A stretch of 64,000 bases of DNA from Desulfuromonadales bacterium (GCA_030145205.1 JAQYVZ010000022.1:1-64000); one strand, 5' to 3'; positions 53,428-60,213 are shown, numbered from the stretch's first letter. Numbers and translations are program-made. Notes: generated by a model from the sequence alone, not told the origin.

Positions 53428-53838
53428 TCATTCAATCGTGACGGTAAGGTCAGCAATCGCTGATGGTGCATCCAGCACACTTCCTGTTGCCTCTGCGTGG
53501 TCCGATACACGCCCTGCGGTGTCTACTACGATAGCCCTGAACAGATAGCTACCGGCTGTCAGGTTCTCTACTACGAACGCCTGCGGTTCAGTTGGCAGTA
53601 CAGATGCCGGTGGGCTGAAGTTTGCCCCACCATCGGCTGACATCACGATGTCCGTGCGATCGATCTCGCTTGGGTCTAGTGTTACGCCATCCACGCGAGT
53701 CGTGGGCAGTGTCCAGTTCAGTGTCGCTCTTGCCATATCTATCTCCAAATTGATGTTCGTTACAGACTTGGGTGTCATCCCATGCCCAATCAGTTCATAC
53801 CAGAACCACTTCCATAATCTCTTCAGCCACTCAATCAT
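53428..53838 (-). CDS. FN3-like protein with hydrophobic N-terminus
   Basis: The 136-residue frame starts MIEWLKRLWKWFWYELIG, an amphipathic aromatic segment. The rest is a fibronectin III-like fold (MARATLNWTLP, VVENLTAGSYLFRAIVVDTAGR). A strong TTGGAG site lies before the internal ATG 53736, so a shorter 102-residue form without the hydrophobic segment may also be made. It may be a virion-associated or membrane-tethered domain. Its neighbour is an exported FN3-like protein. Confidence 0.55.
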   Translation of the reverse strand: MIEWLKRLWKWFWYELIGHGMTPKSVTNINLEIDMARATLNWTLPTTRVDGVTLDPSEIDRTDIVMSADGGANFSPPASVLPTEPQAFVVENLTAGSYLFRAIVVDTAGRVSDHAEATGSVLDAPSAIADLTVTIE

Positions 53839-53847
53839 TCTTCCGCA

Positions 53848-54381
53848 TCAACCACAGTCGCTCACCACGAGTACAGGACGTGCTGTCGCCCCCGGTGACC
53901 AGCTCACGCTTGATGTGGGTATTGCATACTTGCCATTCACTGACTGGTTCACGATGCACTCGGTGTCTGCGCTGACCGTACCAATGGGTAGTAGCCAGAA
54001 TCCATTGTTGATCGTGACCACCTGATAGGCGGTCGCCCCAGCCACTGCCATGAACTCGGTAACCGTCTTGGTCGTCTTGCCTGATACCCGGCTCTCTTCG
54101 CCATCTGTCGTGTAGGACGTTGCCACGTACTGGTATTCACCCGGCAGTTTTCCATTTAAGGTCACTGTCGTGGCTGCTGGGTCATCAATCTCAGCCACCA
54201 GCTCCCATATCCGTGTGCCTGCCAGTGTGGTCAGTGGTCCTGCTTCAGTGCATTGCTCCTGCCCTGTGGGGTTGGTCCATGTGAGTGTCACATCGTCAGC
54301 CCGGACCAGCTCAGCGCCAGCCAGCCACGCCAGCACGCCAAACGTGATCGCAATGAACAGGTACTTGATTCGCTTACTCAT
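53848..54381 (-). CDS. Exported FN3-like protein
   Basis: I use ATG 54381, eight bases into the upstream cupin gene, which gives 177 residues with a clear signal peptide: basic start MSKRIKYLF, hydrophobic core (FIAITFGVLAWLAGA) and LVRA-DD as cleavage site. The mature part has FN3-like strands (VTLTWTNPTGQ, GEYQYVATSYTTDGEESRV) and two or more Cys that could form disulphides in the periplasm. An exported protein in a phage gene string suggests action at the host envelope. The adjoining gene also has an FN3-like fold. Confidence 0.65.
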   Translation of the reverse strand: MSKRIKYLFIAITFGVLAWLAGAELVRADDVTLTWTNPTGQEQCTEAGPLTTLAGTRIWELVAEIDDPAATTVTLNGKLPGEYQYVATSYTTDGEESRVSGKTTKTVTEFMAVAGATAYQVVTINNGFWLLPIGTVSADTECIVNQSVNGKYAIPTSSVSWSPGATARPVLVVSDCG

Positions 54382-54931
54382 CTTCGAGGTACATCCAGTC
54401 CTTGTCGCACTCCATCGTTTCGATGGTCTCACCGTGCATGAACGGCAGCAGCACCCGGCTGTACTTATTGACTTCTTGACCCTCGAAAAAGATTACCTGC
54501 GTGTCCTTGCCGAACATGATCGAGTGATACTCGTCGGCCTTCATGGTGTACCAGTCGCCGGTCTTGTAGGTGGTTGCGGTCGAAGTGAAGTTTGCCTGAC
54601 TGTCATCAGTCAGACGCTCGTATTCGCCAAATGCCTCATTGATATCACGAACCAGAGTGCGCACCGTAAAGATGTCGCCATCCAGTTTATCGCCAGTACC
54701 ATCACCGAATGGTGAGACCGGGTGGTATAGCCTGTTGCTCACGATACCGTTGAGCACGTAGCACGCAAAGTCGAAGCGGTGGCTGTGCGGCGTAATTGTG
54801 CCAGAGAACTCCCGCGTGCTATCGAACATCCGCACCTTACCGTTGTCGAGCATGTAGCTATTCAGTCCGGGGATGATGTAGTTCCTCACCCTACTGGTCT
54901 GCATTGATTCAATTATTTTTTTGTGGTCCAT
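54374..54931 (-). CDS. Cupin-fold protein
   Basis: The 185-residue protein has a cupin core: TITPHSHRFDFACYVLNG with H49 and H51, then a second motif DWYTMKADEYHSIMF with H136, and the strand QVIFFEGQEV. These His would hold a metal. The rest is unlike any enzyme I know. AGGGG precedes the start. It could be a dioxygenase-like or sugar-modifying enzyme; the substrate is unknown. Its place between exported proteins hints at an envelope or surface-modification role, by position only. Confidence 0.65.
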   Translation of the reverse strand: MDHKKIIESMQTSRVRNYIIPGLNSYMLDNGKVRMFDSTREFSGTITPHSHRFDFACYVLNGIVSNRLYHPVSPFGDGTGDKLDGDIFTVRTLVRDINEAFGEYERLTDDSQANFTSTATTYKTGDWYTMKADEYHSIMFGKDTQVIFFEGQEVNKYSRVLLPFMHGETIETMECDKDWMYLEDE

Positions 54932-54974
54932 TGTTTGCCCCTGTTGTACGTGGGCATTTCACCCACCCGGACGT

Positions 54975-55004
54975 TCTATATTTTTCTCGGAGCTAAACGT
55001 CTAA
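54975..55004 (-). promoter_or_regulatory. Weak promoter candidate before the cupin gene
   Basis: On the minus strand TTAGAC (55004-54999) and TATAGA (54980-54975) are 18 bases apart in the 104-base gap ahead of the cupin gene, one of the few gaps in this operon. The match is imperfect, so confidence is low. Confidence 0.3.
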
Positions 55005-55035
55005 GGCGCTCCATGTCCATCGTGAGACGCTAAAT

Positions 55036-55335
55036 CTATTGTGCCAATGCCCTCACTGCGTTGCGGATATCTGAGATGTCATCTTCCACACCGTCTACCT
55101 TGGTATCAATTCGCGTTAATGACTCACTGATCTCGACCAGTAGCTGAGCCTGCGTCTTACCTGAGTCAGTCACCATCTCTTCAGCGATCACCTCTTTGGC
55201 AATGGTCTCGATCTGGTCCCGCACAAGCGCCTCGCTGCCCTGACTCCATACGCCCGTAACCCACCCAACCATGCCGGTGACCACGATAGCGACGAACGTC
55301 GAGACAACGGTAGCGATTATCGCTTTCCTGTCCAT
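55036..55335 (-). CDS. Small membrane/coiled-coil protein
   Basis: The 99-residue protein has an N-terminal membrane helix (IIATVVSTFVAIVVTGMVG) and a coiled-coil C-terminal half (LVEISESLTRIDTKVDGVEDDI). The start shares TGATG with the collagen-like gene. The layout matches small holin-like or membrane-anchoring proteins, but its distance from the lysis cassette makes a lysis role uncertain. Confidence 0.6.
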   Translation of the reverse strand: MDRKAIIATVVSTFVAIVVTGMVGWVTGVWSQGSEALVRDQIETIAKEVIAEEMVTDSGKTQAQLLVEISESLTRIDTKVDGVEDDISDIRNAVRALAQ

Positions 55336-56255
55336 CAGCTGCCCTCTTTATCCTTCGATATGGCTTTCAGTGCGGCAGCTCTGCGTGCGGCATCAAGTTC
55401 CTCCTGCTTTTTTTGCTCGGCCCGGAGTCGTGCCGCTTCCCGCTTTAGTCGCTCGATCTCAGCATCCTTGTCTTCATGGTCTGCCTTGAGGGACTCAATT
55501 TGGTTCTGCTGTTGTGCGTATCGGTATTCTGATTGCTCGGCTATCTCTTCCAGCTCTTCCTTGGATACCTGAGCCATCATCAGCTCATCGTATTCAGCGT
55601 CTGATAACTGGACACCATCAGGTGCTGCTGCTGGCGCGAGGTGAGCCATGTCAATCTTCATCGGCCTGTCACCACCAAACTCGAAGCCGAAGCTGGCGCG
55701 TGCCGCTGTCTCGCTGCCTGCGAAGCCCATGGAGAATGTCAGCCCTGCATTGTTCTCATCATTCAGCATGTACGCATAGCCGAAACCGATGCCGGTCCTG
55801 CCTTCTACGTGTGCTGCGTTGAAGTGAAGTCGCTGGTTGGAATACTGCGGCAAGTGCGTACCCATCGCTGCCTGTGCAGCGGCTGCGTCTCTCGCCTCGT
55901 CATACCAGTTGTTGACAGTGCTGTAATAGTTACGGGTCTCTTCGATCCAGTCTGTAGGAACCTCGCCCGGTGGTCCTTGCGGCCCCGGTGGACCAGCAGG
56001 CCCCGGTGGTCCCTCTGGTCCCGGTGGACCGGCTGGTCCCGGTGGTCCAGTAGGTCCCGGCTCACCCGGTGGACCCGGTGGACCCGGTGGACCCGGTGGA
56101 CCCGGAACCTCGCATCCAACCTCAACGAATCGTGGGTGGTCGCACTCGCCGTCGCCGGTAGCGTATGCGGGTGCAGTTGCAAACATGAACCACGCAAGAA
56201 GCAGTATAGCGCCGAAGCTAATCTGCATCGTTATCTTCAACCTCGTCATCTTCAT
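55335..56255 (-). CDS. Exported collagen-like protein with a YadA-like anchor region
   Basis: A signal peptide of about 32 residues (core [16 protein letters not shown], cut after PAYA) leads to a Gly-X-Y tract at residues 52-97, mostly Gly-Pro-Pro. Residues about 120-195 ([15 protein letters not shown], then [16 protein letters not shown] and [19 protein letters not shown]) resemble the membrane anchor of YadA-type trimeric autotransporters. Unlike those, about 110 coiled-coil residues follow. ATG 56249 is better spaced from GAGG than 56255. The protein probably reaches the host outer membrane or acts as an exported stalk. Whether it is also part of the virion cannot be told. Confidence 0.7.
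   Translation of the reverse strand: MKMTRLKITMQISFGAILLLAWFMFATAPAYATGDGECDHPRFVEVGCEVPGPPGPPGPPGPPGEPGPTGPPGPAGPPGPEGPPGPAGPPGPQGPPGEVPTDWIEETRNYYSTVNNWYDEARDAAAAQAAMGTHLPQYSNQRLHFNAAHVEGRTGIGFGYAYMLNDENNAGLTFSMGFAGSETAARASFGFEFGGDRPMKIDMAHLAPAAAPDGVQLSDAEYDELMMAQVSKEELEEIAEQSEYRYAQQQNQIESLKADHEDKDAEIERLKREAARLRAEQKKQEELDAARRAAALKAISKDKEGS
55970..56106. repeat. Gly-Pro-Pro repeat DNA
   Basis: The tract contains tandem nine-base units GGACCCGGT in its last part (about 56068-56106) and related units before. It encodes the collagen-like triplets. Unit loss or gain would lengthen or shorten the protein stalk. Confidence 0.7.
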
Positions 56256-56376
56256 TTTCCTCTAATAGTGTAGGTCTCAGTGTCGCATCGTATGTGTCCT
56301 CCATGACGATCACGAAACGCTCCAGTAGATCAACCACACGATCCGGCACATCAATAACGAGCCGAACCTCTCTCAC
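56218..56376 (-). CDS. 52-residue acidic protein
   Basis: GTG at 56376 overlaps the stop of the HTH gene (GTGA) and opens 52 codons ending TAG at 56218. The product has [21 protein letters not shown] and a very acidic tail ([14 protein letters not shown]). It overlaps the start of the collagen-like gene by 38 bases. Supported by overlap style; function unknown. Confidence 0.6.
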   Translation of the reverse strand: MREVRLVIDVPDRVVDLLERFVIVMEDTYDATLRPTLLEENEDDEVEDNDAD

Positions 56377-56573
56377 ACCAATCGCTCTTGCTTACCTTCG
56401 TACTCAAGTCGCCCACCGATGCGCATGTGACGCTTCACGAAGTCATGTCTCCACAACTTCCTCAACGCTCTCTGCGCTGTCGAGTACGCTACCTGATACC
56501 GACTCATTGCTCCCCGTATGGTCAACTTCATACCGGGCGTTAAGTCCTGAATAATCTGATCCTCGATCGCCAT
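56373..56573 (-). CDS. Small winged-helix DNA-binding protein
   Basis: AGGTGG lies eight bases before ATG 56573, giving 66 residues; an earlier ATG at 56585 is less well placed. The sequence GMKLTIRGAMSRYQVAYSTAQRALRKLWRHDFV fits a GntR-like winged helix, with the recognition helix around YSTAQRALRKL. It may regulate the late operon in which it lies. Its first 131 bases are shared with the end of the 119-residue gene in another frame. Confidence 0.6.
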   Translation of the reverse strand: MAIEDQIIQDLTPGMKLTIRGAMSRYQVAYSTAQRALRKLWRHDFVKRHMRIGGRLEYEGKQERLV

Positions 56574-56802
56574 CTGTCCATCCACCTATGGATGACTCTG
56601 GCAGCTCCACGTATCTGTAGAAGTCCACCAGAGGAAGTGTAACGAATTTGCGGTCGCCGCTCGACAATTCAACCCGTATCCACAACAGCATTGAATTGGG
56701 CACCGCGCCCTTTGGTATTACCAGCTCTGAGGATACCACTTCCGCTGGCTTAAATCTCCTGTTACGACAGAGATATTCAAGGTTTATTTCGTAGCCCTGC
56801 AT
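56443..56802 (-). CDS. Hypothetical 119-residue protein
   Basis: The start is fixed by its overlap with the tiny membrane gene's stop (TGATG). The protein has beta-strand-rich sequence (EVVSSELVIPKGAVPNSMLLW, FVTLPLVDFYRYVEL) and a Ser/Glu-rich disordered C-terminus that overlaps the HTH gene. The long overlap means that C-terminal part may have been added by a stop-codon loss. Confidence 0.5.
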   Translation of the reverse strand: MQGYEINLEYLCRNRRFKPAEVVSSELVIPKGAVPNSMLLWIRVELSSGDRKFVTLPLVDFYRYVELPESSIGGWTDGDRGSDYSGLNARYEVDHTGSNESVSGSVLDSAESVEEVVET

Positions 56803-56900
56803 CACATCATGTGGAACCAGCCGTACACCGCAGGTACGACCGCCAGTCCAATTACGGTCAGGATCAGGATGGCGATCAGCCACTTGAACCCGGTCCTCAT
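56802..56900 (-). CDS. 32-residue membrane peptide
   Basis: ATG 56900 overlaps the upstream stop (ATGA) and the frame ends at 56802, overlapping the next start (TGATG). The product is one membrane helix, KWLIAILILTVIGLAVVPAV flanked by short polar ends. The double overlap is strong support for translation. Function unknown. Confidence 0.7.
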   Translation of the reverse strand: MRTGFKWLIAILILTVIGLAVVPAVYGWFHMM

Positions 56901-57544
56901 CGGCCCTGCTGCGCCTCAGCGATTGCCTGCATCGCCTCGATGTCAGTGTCGTCTTGGAACATGGCCTCGTGAGCCTGATCTCTGGTGTCGTCCATGGCTG
57001 CGATATCCTGACCAAGCTGGGCTGCACCAGCTTGCTGCATACCGCCCATACCGCCGCCACTGCCTTCGCCGCCACCGCCCATGGAAAAGCCGCCACCGCC
57101 TTCGCCGCCTTCGTAGCTCATGTTGACGTTAATGTTTGTGCCGCCACCGCCAGCTGGTTCGCCGTCACCGTAGCTGGCTTGTGTGCCGCCGCCCGGAGTT
57201 GGTGGTAGGTACTGACCAGCATCGATGCGTGCTGCTGCTTCCTGCGTTGCCTTGCCGCCTGACTTTTGCAGCTCTTGTGCGATGTCTTTGTTCTTCCGCG
57301 CAGGCGCAGACATCACTGGCTCATTAGGTCCAATTCTATCGGTCACTGCCTTTGAGTCCTGATTGGATTGAGAGACTGCTGCCTGCTTCGCCATCGAGCG
57401 AGCTTTCTCAGAGTCAGTCACGCCATTGCGATCCATTGGATCGACTTTCATCTTTGCGGCGCTGTCGCGGTTCTTATGCACACCTCCCGAACGATAGGTC
57501 GTGTCGGGTGGGTCCATGTCGTCAGTCCAGTCCATATATGCCAT
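56897..57544 (-). CDS. Gly-rich low-complexity protein
   Basis: The 215-residue protein has a charged start, Gln/Lys-rich middle and a glycine-rich part near residues 115-170 (GGGGTNINVNMSYEGG, GGGFSMGGGGEGS). An acidic helical end follows. It resembles a disordered structural or scaffold-type protein. It is the first gene after the small terminase pair and follows a candidate promoter. Confidence 0.55.
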   Translation of the reverse strand: MAYMDWTDDMDPPDTTYRSGGVHKNRDSAAKMKVDPMDRNGVTDSEKARSMAKQAAVSQSNQDSKAVTDRIGPNEPVMSAPARKNKDIAQELQKSGGKATQEAAARIDAGQYLPPTPGGGTQASYGDGEPAGGGGTNINVNMSYEGGEGGGGFSMGGGGEGSGGGMGGMQQAGAAQLGQDIAAMDDTRDQAHEAMFQDDTDIEAMQAIAEAQQGR

Positions 57545-57645
57545 CGGTTCGCTCCATTGTTGTGGTAGTGGGCGTGATGGCTGGGCGAGTCAAGGGTTGC
57601 CATACACGCTATCTCATGTCAGCACCCCTGATCTGACCAGTCTAC

Positions 57646-57894
57646 TCAATCAGGCAGCACTATACCACTTGCTTTCTCACCCATGATTACCTTGGCACCA
57701 GCGTCCTCGAATGTCCCCTTGAGGATCATCATCATCTGGTAAATCGTGAATTGCGCTTCGGTCAGGTCCTCTACGTCAGTTGGTAGCTCTTCACCCTCGT
57801 CAAGGTCCCAGTTTACACCCCACTCCAGCGCAGCCTCGTTCTCCTGCCCCTCAGCGTCCTTGACCATGAAATATACGGTTCTGGGTCTGCTCAC
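57646..57894 (-). CDS. Hypothetical acidic protein
   Basis: GTG 57894 overlaps the small-terminase stop (GTGA) and has GAGGTGAAG nearby. The 82-residue product has a beta strand pair (RTVYFMVKDAEGQE) and an acidic helical middle (LTEAQFTIYQMMMILKGTF). Coupled with the terminase gene. Function unknown. Confidence 0.55.
   Translation of the reverse strand: MSRPRTVYFMVKDAEGQENEAALEWGVNWDLDEGEELPTDVEDLTEAQFTIYQMMMILKGTFEDAGAKVIMGEKASGIVLPD
57659..57687 (-). promoter_or_regulatory. Candidate extended -10 promoter
   Basis: On the minus strand TATAGT (57664-57659) is preceded by TGG, an extended -10 form; the -35 region (around 57682-57687, ATCATG) is poor. The 11 bases CAAGTGGTATA are identical to the site at 52335-52345. 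The element lies at the end of one gene and before the Gly-rich gene. Confidence 0.35.
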
Positions 57895-58505
57895 TTCTTC
57901 ACCTCTTTGTATTCTCCCTCGACCGCAGCAGGCTGGTGCATGATGCCGACGAATGATTGCTTCAGCTGCTTGAGCTGCTCTGGTGTTGCGTTCTTGAATG
58001 GGTTCTGCCCACCAGTGGTGAGCTTGAGCTTGTCATCGAAGATGCCGAAGTGCCTGCCCATCTGTTGCAGTGCGCCTGCCTTCTCCGCGAGCTTATACCT
58101 GTAGTTCTTGACCCAGACTTTCTCTACCTGACCATCTCGAATGACGGTCACCTCGTGCAGCGTGTAGCTGACATCCTCAACGATGTCGCGCTGCTCCTGC
58201 GTCAGCTCATCTGGTGACTTGTAGACGAACTCGCCGGGGTTATATTCATCCTCTTTCAGGAAGCCAACCCGGTCGGTGAAGGCGATCTTTGCGTACTCAT
58301 TCACCACGTCCGTGGCTGACTTGTCGGCTGTCTGGTTCAGCCTCTCCCTGAAGCGCTTGATCTCAGCGATCACGTCCGGCTTATTCAGCAGCTGGTGTGC
58401 GTTACCGTCCGCATATTTGTTTGAGTACCCTGCCCCACGAGCAGCTTCCTTGATGGAGCCACCTTGGGCATATAGCTGGGCAAATTCGCGCTGTCTTGGT
58501 GTCAT
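57891..58505 (-). CDS. Terminase small subunit
   Basis: The 204-residue protein opens MTPRQREFAQLYAQGGSIKEAARGAGYS, the helix-turn-helix start of the Terminase_2-type small subunit, which recognises packaging sites on DNA. An extended helical domain follows (KPDVIAEIKRFRERLNQTADK). The C-terminal third is charged and would meet the large subunit. It lies about 12 kb from the large subunit gene on the same strand, an uncommon separation. Confidence 0.85.
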   Translation of the reverse strand: MTPRQREFAQLYAQGGSIKEAARGAGYSNKYADGNAHQLLNKPDVIAEIKRFRERLNQTADKSATDVVNEYAKIAFTDRVGFLKEDEYNPGEFVYKSPDELTQEQRDIVEDVSYTLHEVTVIRDGQVEKVWVKNYRYKLAEKAGALQQMGRHFGIFDDKLKLTTGGQNPFKNATPEQLKQLKQSFVGIMHQPAAVEGEYKEVKK

Positions 58506-58566
58506 GCCGTGAGTGTACCTAACCCACTGACAGAGATAAAGTTACCACTGAGTGTGAAAATAGGTG

Positions 58567-58594
58567 TTGACTTCCTATGTCAGTTATTTATAAT
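58567..58594 (+). promoter_or_regulatory. Sigma-70 type promoter before the tRNA genes
   Basis: TTGACT at 58567-58572 and TATAAT at 58589-58594 are 16 bases apart; the first tRNA begins 12 bases after the -10. The bases TTGACTTCC match the promoters at 1418 and 60783. The minus-strand terminase operon starts about 60 bases away on the other side, so this is a divergent control region. Confidence 0.75.
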
Positions 58595-58606
58595 GCTCCG
58601 CAGATC

Positions 58607-58683
58607 GCCCTTGTAGCTCAGTTGGATAGAGCGCCGGTTTCCTAAACCAGAGGTCGCAGGTTCAACTCCTGCCAAGGGCACCA
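58607..58683 (+). tRNA. tRNA-Arg (anticodon CCT)
   Basis: Cloverleaf: acceptor GCCCTTG pairs CAAGGGC, D-arm GCTC/GAGC, TPsiC arm GCAGG/CCTGC. The anticodon arm is CCGGT/ACCAG with a C-A mismatch. Loop TTCCTAA gives anticodon CCT, reading AGG (Arg). The CCA end is encoded. It shares its whole 3' half, apart from two loop bases and the acceptor, with the next tRNA. Confidence 0.9.
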
Positions 58684-58689
58684 AACAGC

Positions 58690-58766
58690 GAGACGCTGGT
58701 AGCAGTCGGATGACTGGGTTACCAGAACGAAACGAAAGGGCAACCAACCCAGCGTCTCACTTTTTT
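58690..58766 (+). ncRNA. Structured RNA between the tRNAs, ending in a terminator-like stem
   Basis: GAGACGCTGG at 58690-58699 pairs perfectly with CCAGCGTCTC at 58749-58758, followed by TTTTTT at 58761-58766. Inside are a 5-bp hairpin (CAGTC-GGAT-GACTG, 58703-58716) and a competing pairing, GGTA with TACC, that would break the outer stem. It looks like an attenuating or processing element between the two tRNAs rather than filler. Confidence 0.55.
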
Positions 58767-58843
58767 GCGGTTGTAACTCAGATGGATAGAGTAGCTGCCT
58801 TCTAAGCAGCCTGTCGCAGGTTCGAGTCCTGCCAACCGCGCCA
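58767..58843 (+). tRNA. tRNA-Arg (anticodon TCT)
   Basis: Acceptor GCGGTTG pairs CAACCGC; the anticodon arm GCTGC/GCAGC is perfect. Loop CTTCTAA gives anticodon TCT, reading AGA (Arg). TPsiC loop TTCGAGT is typical, and CCA is encoded. Together with the first tRNA it covers both AGA and AGG codons, which are rare in many Gram-negative hosts. Confidence 0.92.
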
Positions 58844-58867
58844 AATAAAGAAAAGATGGAGAAGACA

Positions 58868-59461
58868 ATGTTGACAACCGAAGAACGAGAAGAACGGCGA
58901 GTTCATTTTATTAACCGCTTCCGCGAGCGTAGCTTCAGTGAGTCCCTTGAACGTGAGTTCACGGACACAAAAGAAGCTGTGCGCATGAGCGGCAAAATCA
59001 AGAGCCTTGAGGATGAGCTTAGCGACATCAAGCGAGAGCTGTACATTGCCCGAACCGCTCACAGCGCAATCATCAATGAACAGCGCGTCCGAATCGACAA
59101 GAAAAGCCTTGGCATTCGTGATGATGTTGACGCTCTGCTTGTAGAGGTCTACGAGCGTGCTCAGCAGGTGAAGAAACTGCGCGGCGAAAACTTGAGCTGG
59201 CGAAGCCGACGAGGTGGCTCATATCCTGCCATTCGTCATTACATAAAAGCCGGTAAGTTCGGCAACGGCTACGACAACTGTCGCGACTTTCATCCCATGT
59301 TTGTGGAGCAGTCGTTACTTGGTGATGCCCTTGGCGTTCTTGCTGAAGATAGCGCAAAGAAGGGTCAGGAGCTGTACCAACGAGTTCATGATCGCTACAT
59401 GAAGGTCCGCAAAGAATGGACCGCAATTGATCAACCTGTTGACCGCAAGGAGGCAGAGTAA
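58868..59461 (+). CDS. Hypothetical charged helical protein
   Basis: I start at ATG 58868, six bases after GGAG; an ATG at 58856 forms part of that site. The 197-residue product has a coiled-coil segment (SGKIKSLEDELSDIKRELYIA) and a folded-looking C-terminal half with GYDNCRDFHPMFVEQ. It is the first protein gene of the early operon and couples to the next by TAATG. Function unknown. Confidence 0.6.
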   Translation: MLTTEEREERRVHFINRFRERSFSESLEREFTDTKEAVRMSGKIKSLEDELSDIKRELYIARTAHSAIINEQRVRIDKKSLGIRDDVDALLVEVYERAQQVKKLRGENLSWRSRRGGSYPAIRHYIKAGKFGNGYDNCRDFHPMFVEQSLLGDALGVLAEDSAKKGQELYQRVHDRYMKVRKEWTAIDQPVDRKEAE

Positions 59462-59682
59462 TGACTACCGAATATGCACAGCGTAAAAGGACGCTGAGGT
59501 GGTTCATCGCAGAACGCGGCATCAATGGGCTTCTCGAAGACATTGGTGATGTGTGCGATGACATCGCAGAGGATAAGCACAACCTCGACAACAATTATGG
59601 CGCGATCTGGACAGACCGTGCTGATGAGCTAAGGACACTTGGCGATCAGTACAACATCGGCAGACGTGCCGACAGGAGATAA
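59461..59682 (+). CDS. Hypothetical 73-residue protein
   Basis: AAGGAGG precedes ATG 59461, which overlaps the upstream stop. The product has a basic helix (KRTLRWFIAERGINGLLED) and acidic middle. Probably a small helical bundle. Function unknown. Confidence 0.6.
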   Translation: MTTEYAQRKRTLRWFIAERGINGLLEDIGDVCDDIAEDKHNLDNNYGAIWTDRADELRTLGDQYNIGRRADRR

Positions 59683-59684
59683 CG

Positions 59685-59870
59685 ATGAAGGAAGGAATCA
59701 CATTCACGCCTGAAGTACGCGACCAGTTACGGGTCGCGTATGACAAGGCTGTAAAGGAAGGTGTTGATACGTTCGATTTCGAGTGCGATGGCGTTGAGGT
59801 TGAGTTAGTAGTTGACTATGCCAAGTACTTGCTGGAGTTCCTCGATATGAGGCTCCAAACGGTTCACTGA
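59685..59870 (+). CDS. Hypothetical 61-residue protein
   Basis: AGGAG precedes the start. The product (TPEVRDQLRVAYDKAVKEG, then VEVELVVDYAKYLLEFLDM) is a short alpha/beta protein. It is the last gene before the next promoter. Function unknown. Confidence 0.55.
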   Translation: MKEGITFTPEVRDQLRVAYDKAVKEGVDTFDFECDGVEVELVVDYAKYLLEFLDMRLQTVH

Positions 59871-59884
59871 CACCGGAGTGCTGT

Positions 59885-59913
59885 TTGACATCACCTCCAT
59901 AGTCATGTATAAT
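59885..59913 (+). promoter_or_regulatory. Full-consensus sigma-70 promoter
   Basis: TTGACA at 59885-59890 and TATAAT at 59908-59913 are 17 bases apart, an exact consensus match. The start site would fall near 59920. A perfect 16-bp palindrome at 59911-59926 overlaps the -10 and the start region. Confidence 0.85.
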
Positions 59914-59926
59914 GAACTTGTTCATT
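59911..59926. promoter_or_regulatory. Operator candidate over the strong promoter
   Basis: AATGAACTTGTTCATT is a perfect 16-bp palindrome covering the end of the -10 and the transcription start, so a dimeric repressor bound here would block RNA polymerase. The only HTH gene nearby (60552) is downstream on the same strand and may supply the repressor; no other copy of the palindrome was noticed. Confidence 0.6.
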
Positions 59927-59937
59927 TGGAGAAAGCA

Positions 59938-60204
59938 ATGTCAATCGAACTGATGATGTACCACACGGAGCACGGTCAGAAGACTGTCCTCGTTGATGAC
60001 TCAGGCCACAAGTGGCTGCAAGTATTGATGATGGATGGCACCCTCGTGGTCCGTAAGGTGCCTAAGACTGATGCGCGATACATGCGCCCAGTTGATGGCA
60101 AGCAGAAAGCAATGTCTACTCGCGTCCGGCAGTTTCGGGCATACGGTCGGCGTAATGGAATGACTAAAGCCGCAAAGTCGTTCCTATCAAAAGCAGCGGC
60201 ATAG
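59938..60204 (+). CDS. Small basic protein from the strong promoter
   Basis: TTTGGAG precedes ATG 59938, giving 88 residues. Strands in the first half (KTVLVDDSGHKWLQVLMMDG) and a basic C-terminal part (RVRQFRAYGRRNGMTKAAKSF) suggest a nucleic-acid or host-protein binding small protein. Strong early expression fits a host-takeover role, by inference only. Confidence 0.6.
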   Translation: MSIELMMYHTEHGQKTVLVDDSGHKWLQVLMMDGTLVVRKVPKTDARYMRPVDGKQKAMSTRVRQFRAYGRRNGMTKAAKSFLSKAAA

Positions 60205-60213
60205 GAGAAAACG

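Noticed and set aside
56443-57096. Upstream part (56803-57096) of the 217-codon minus-strand frame
   Set aside because: It overlaps the Gly-rich gene and the 32-residue membrane gene in other frames. The TGATG overlap places the real start at 56802.
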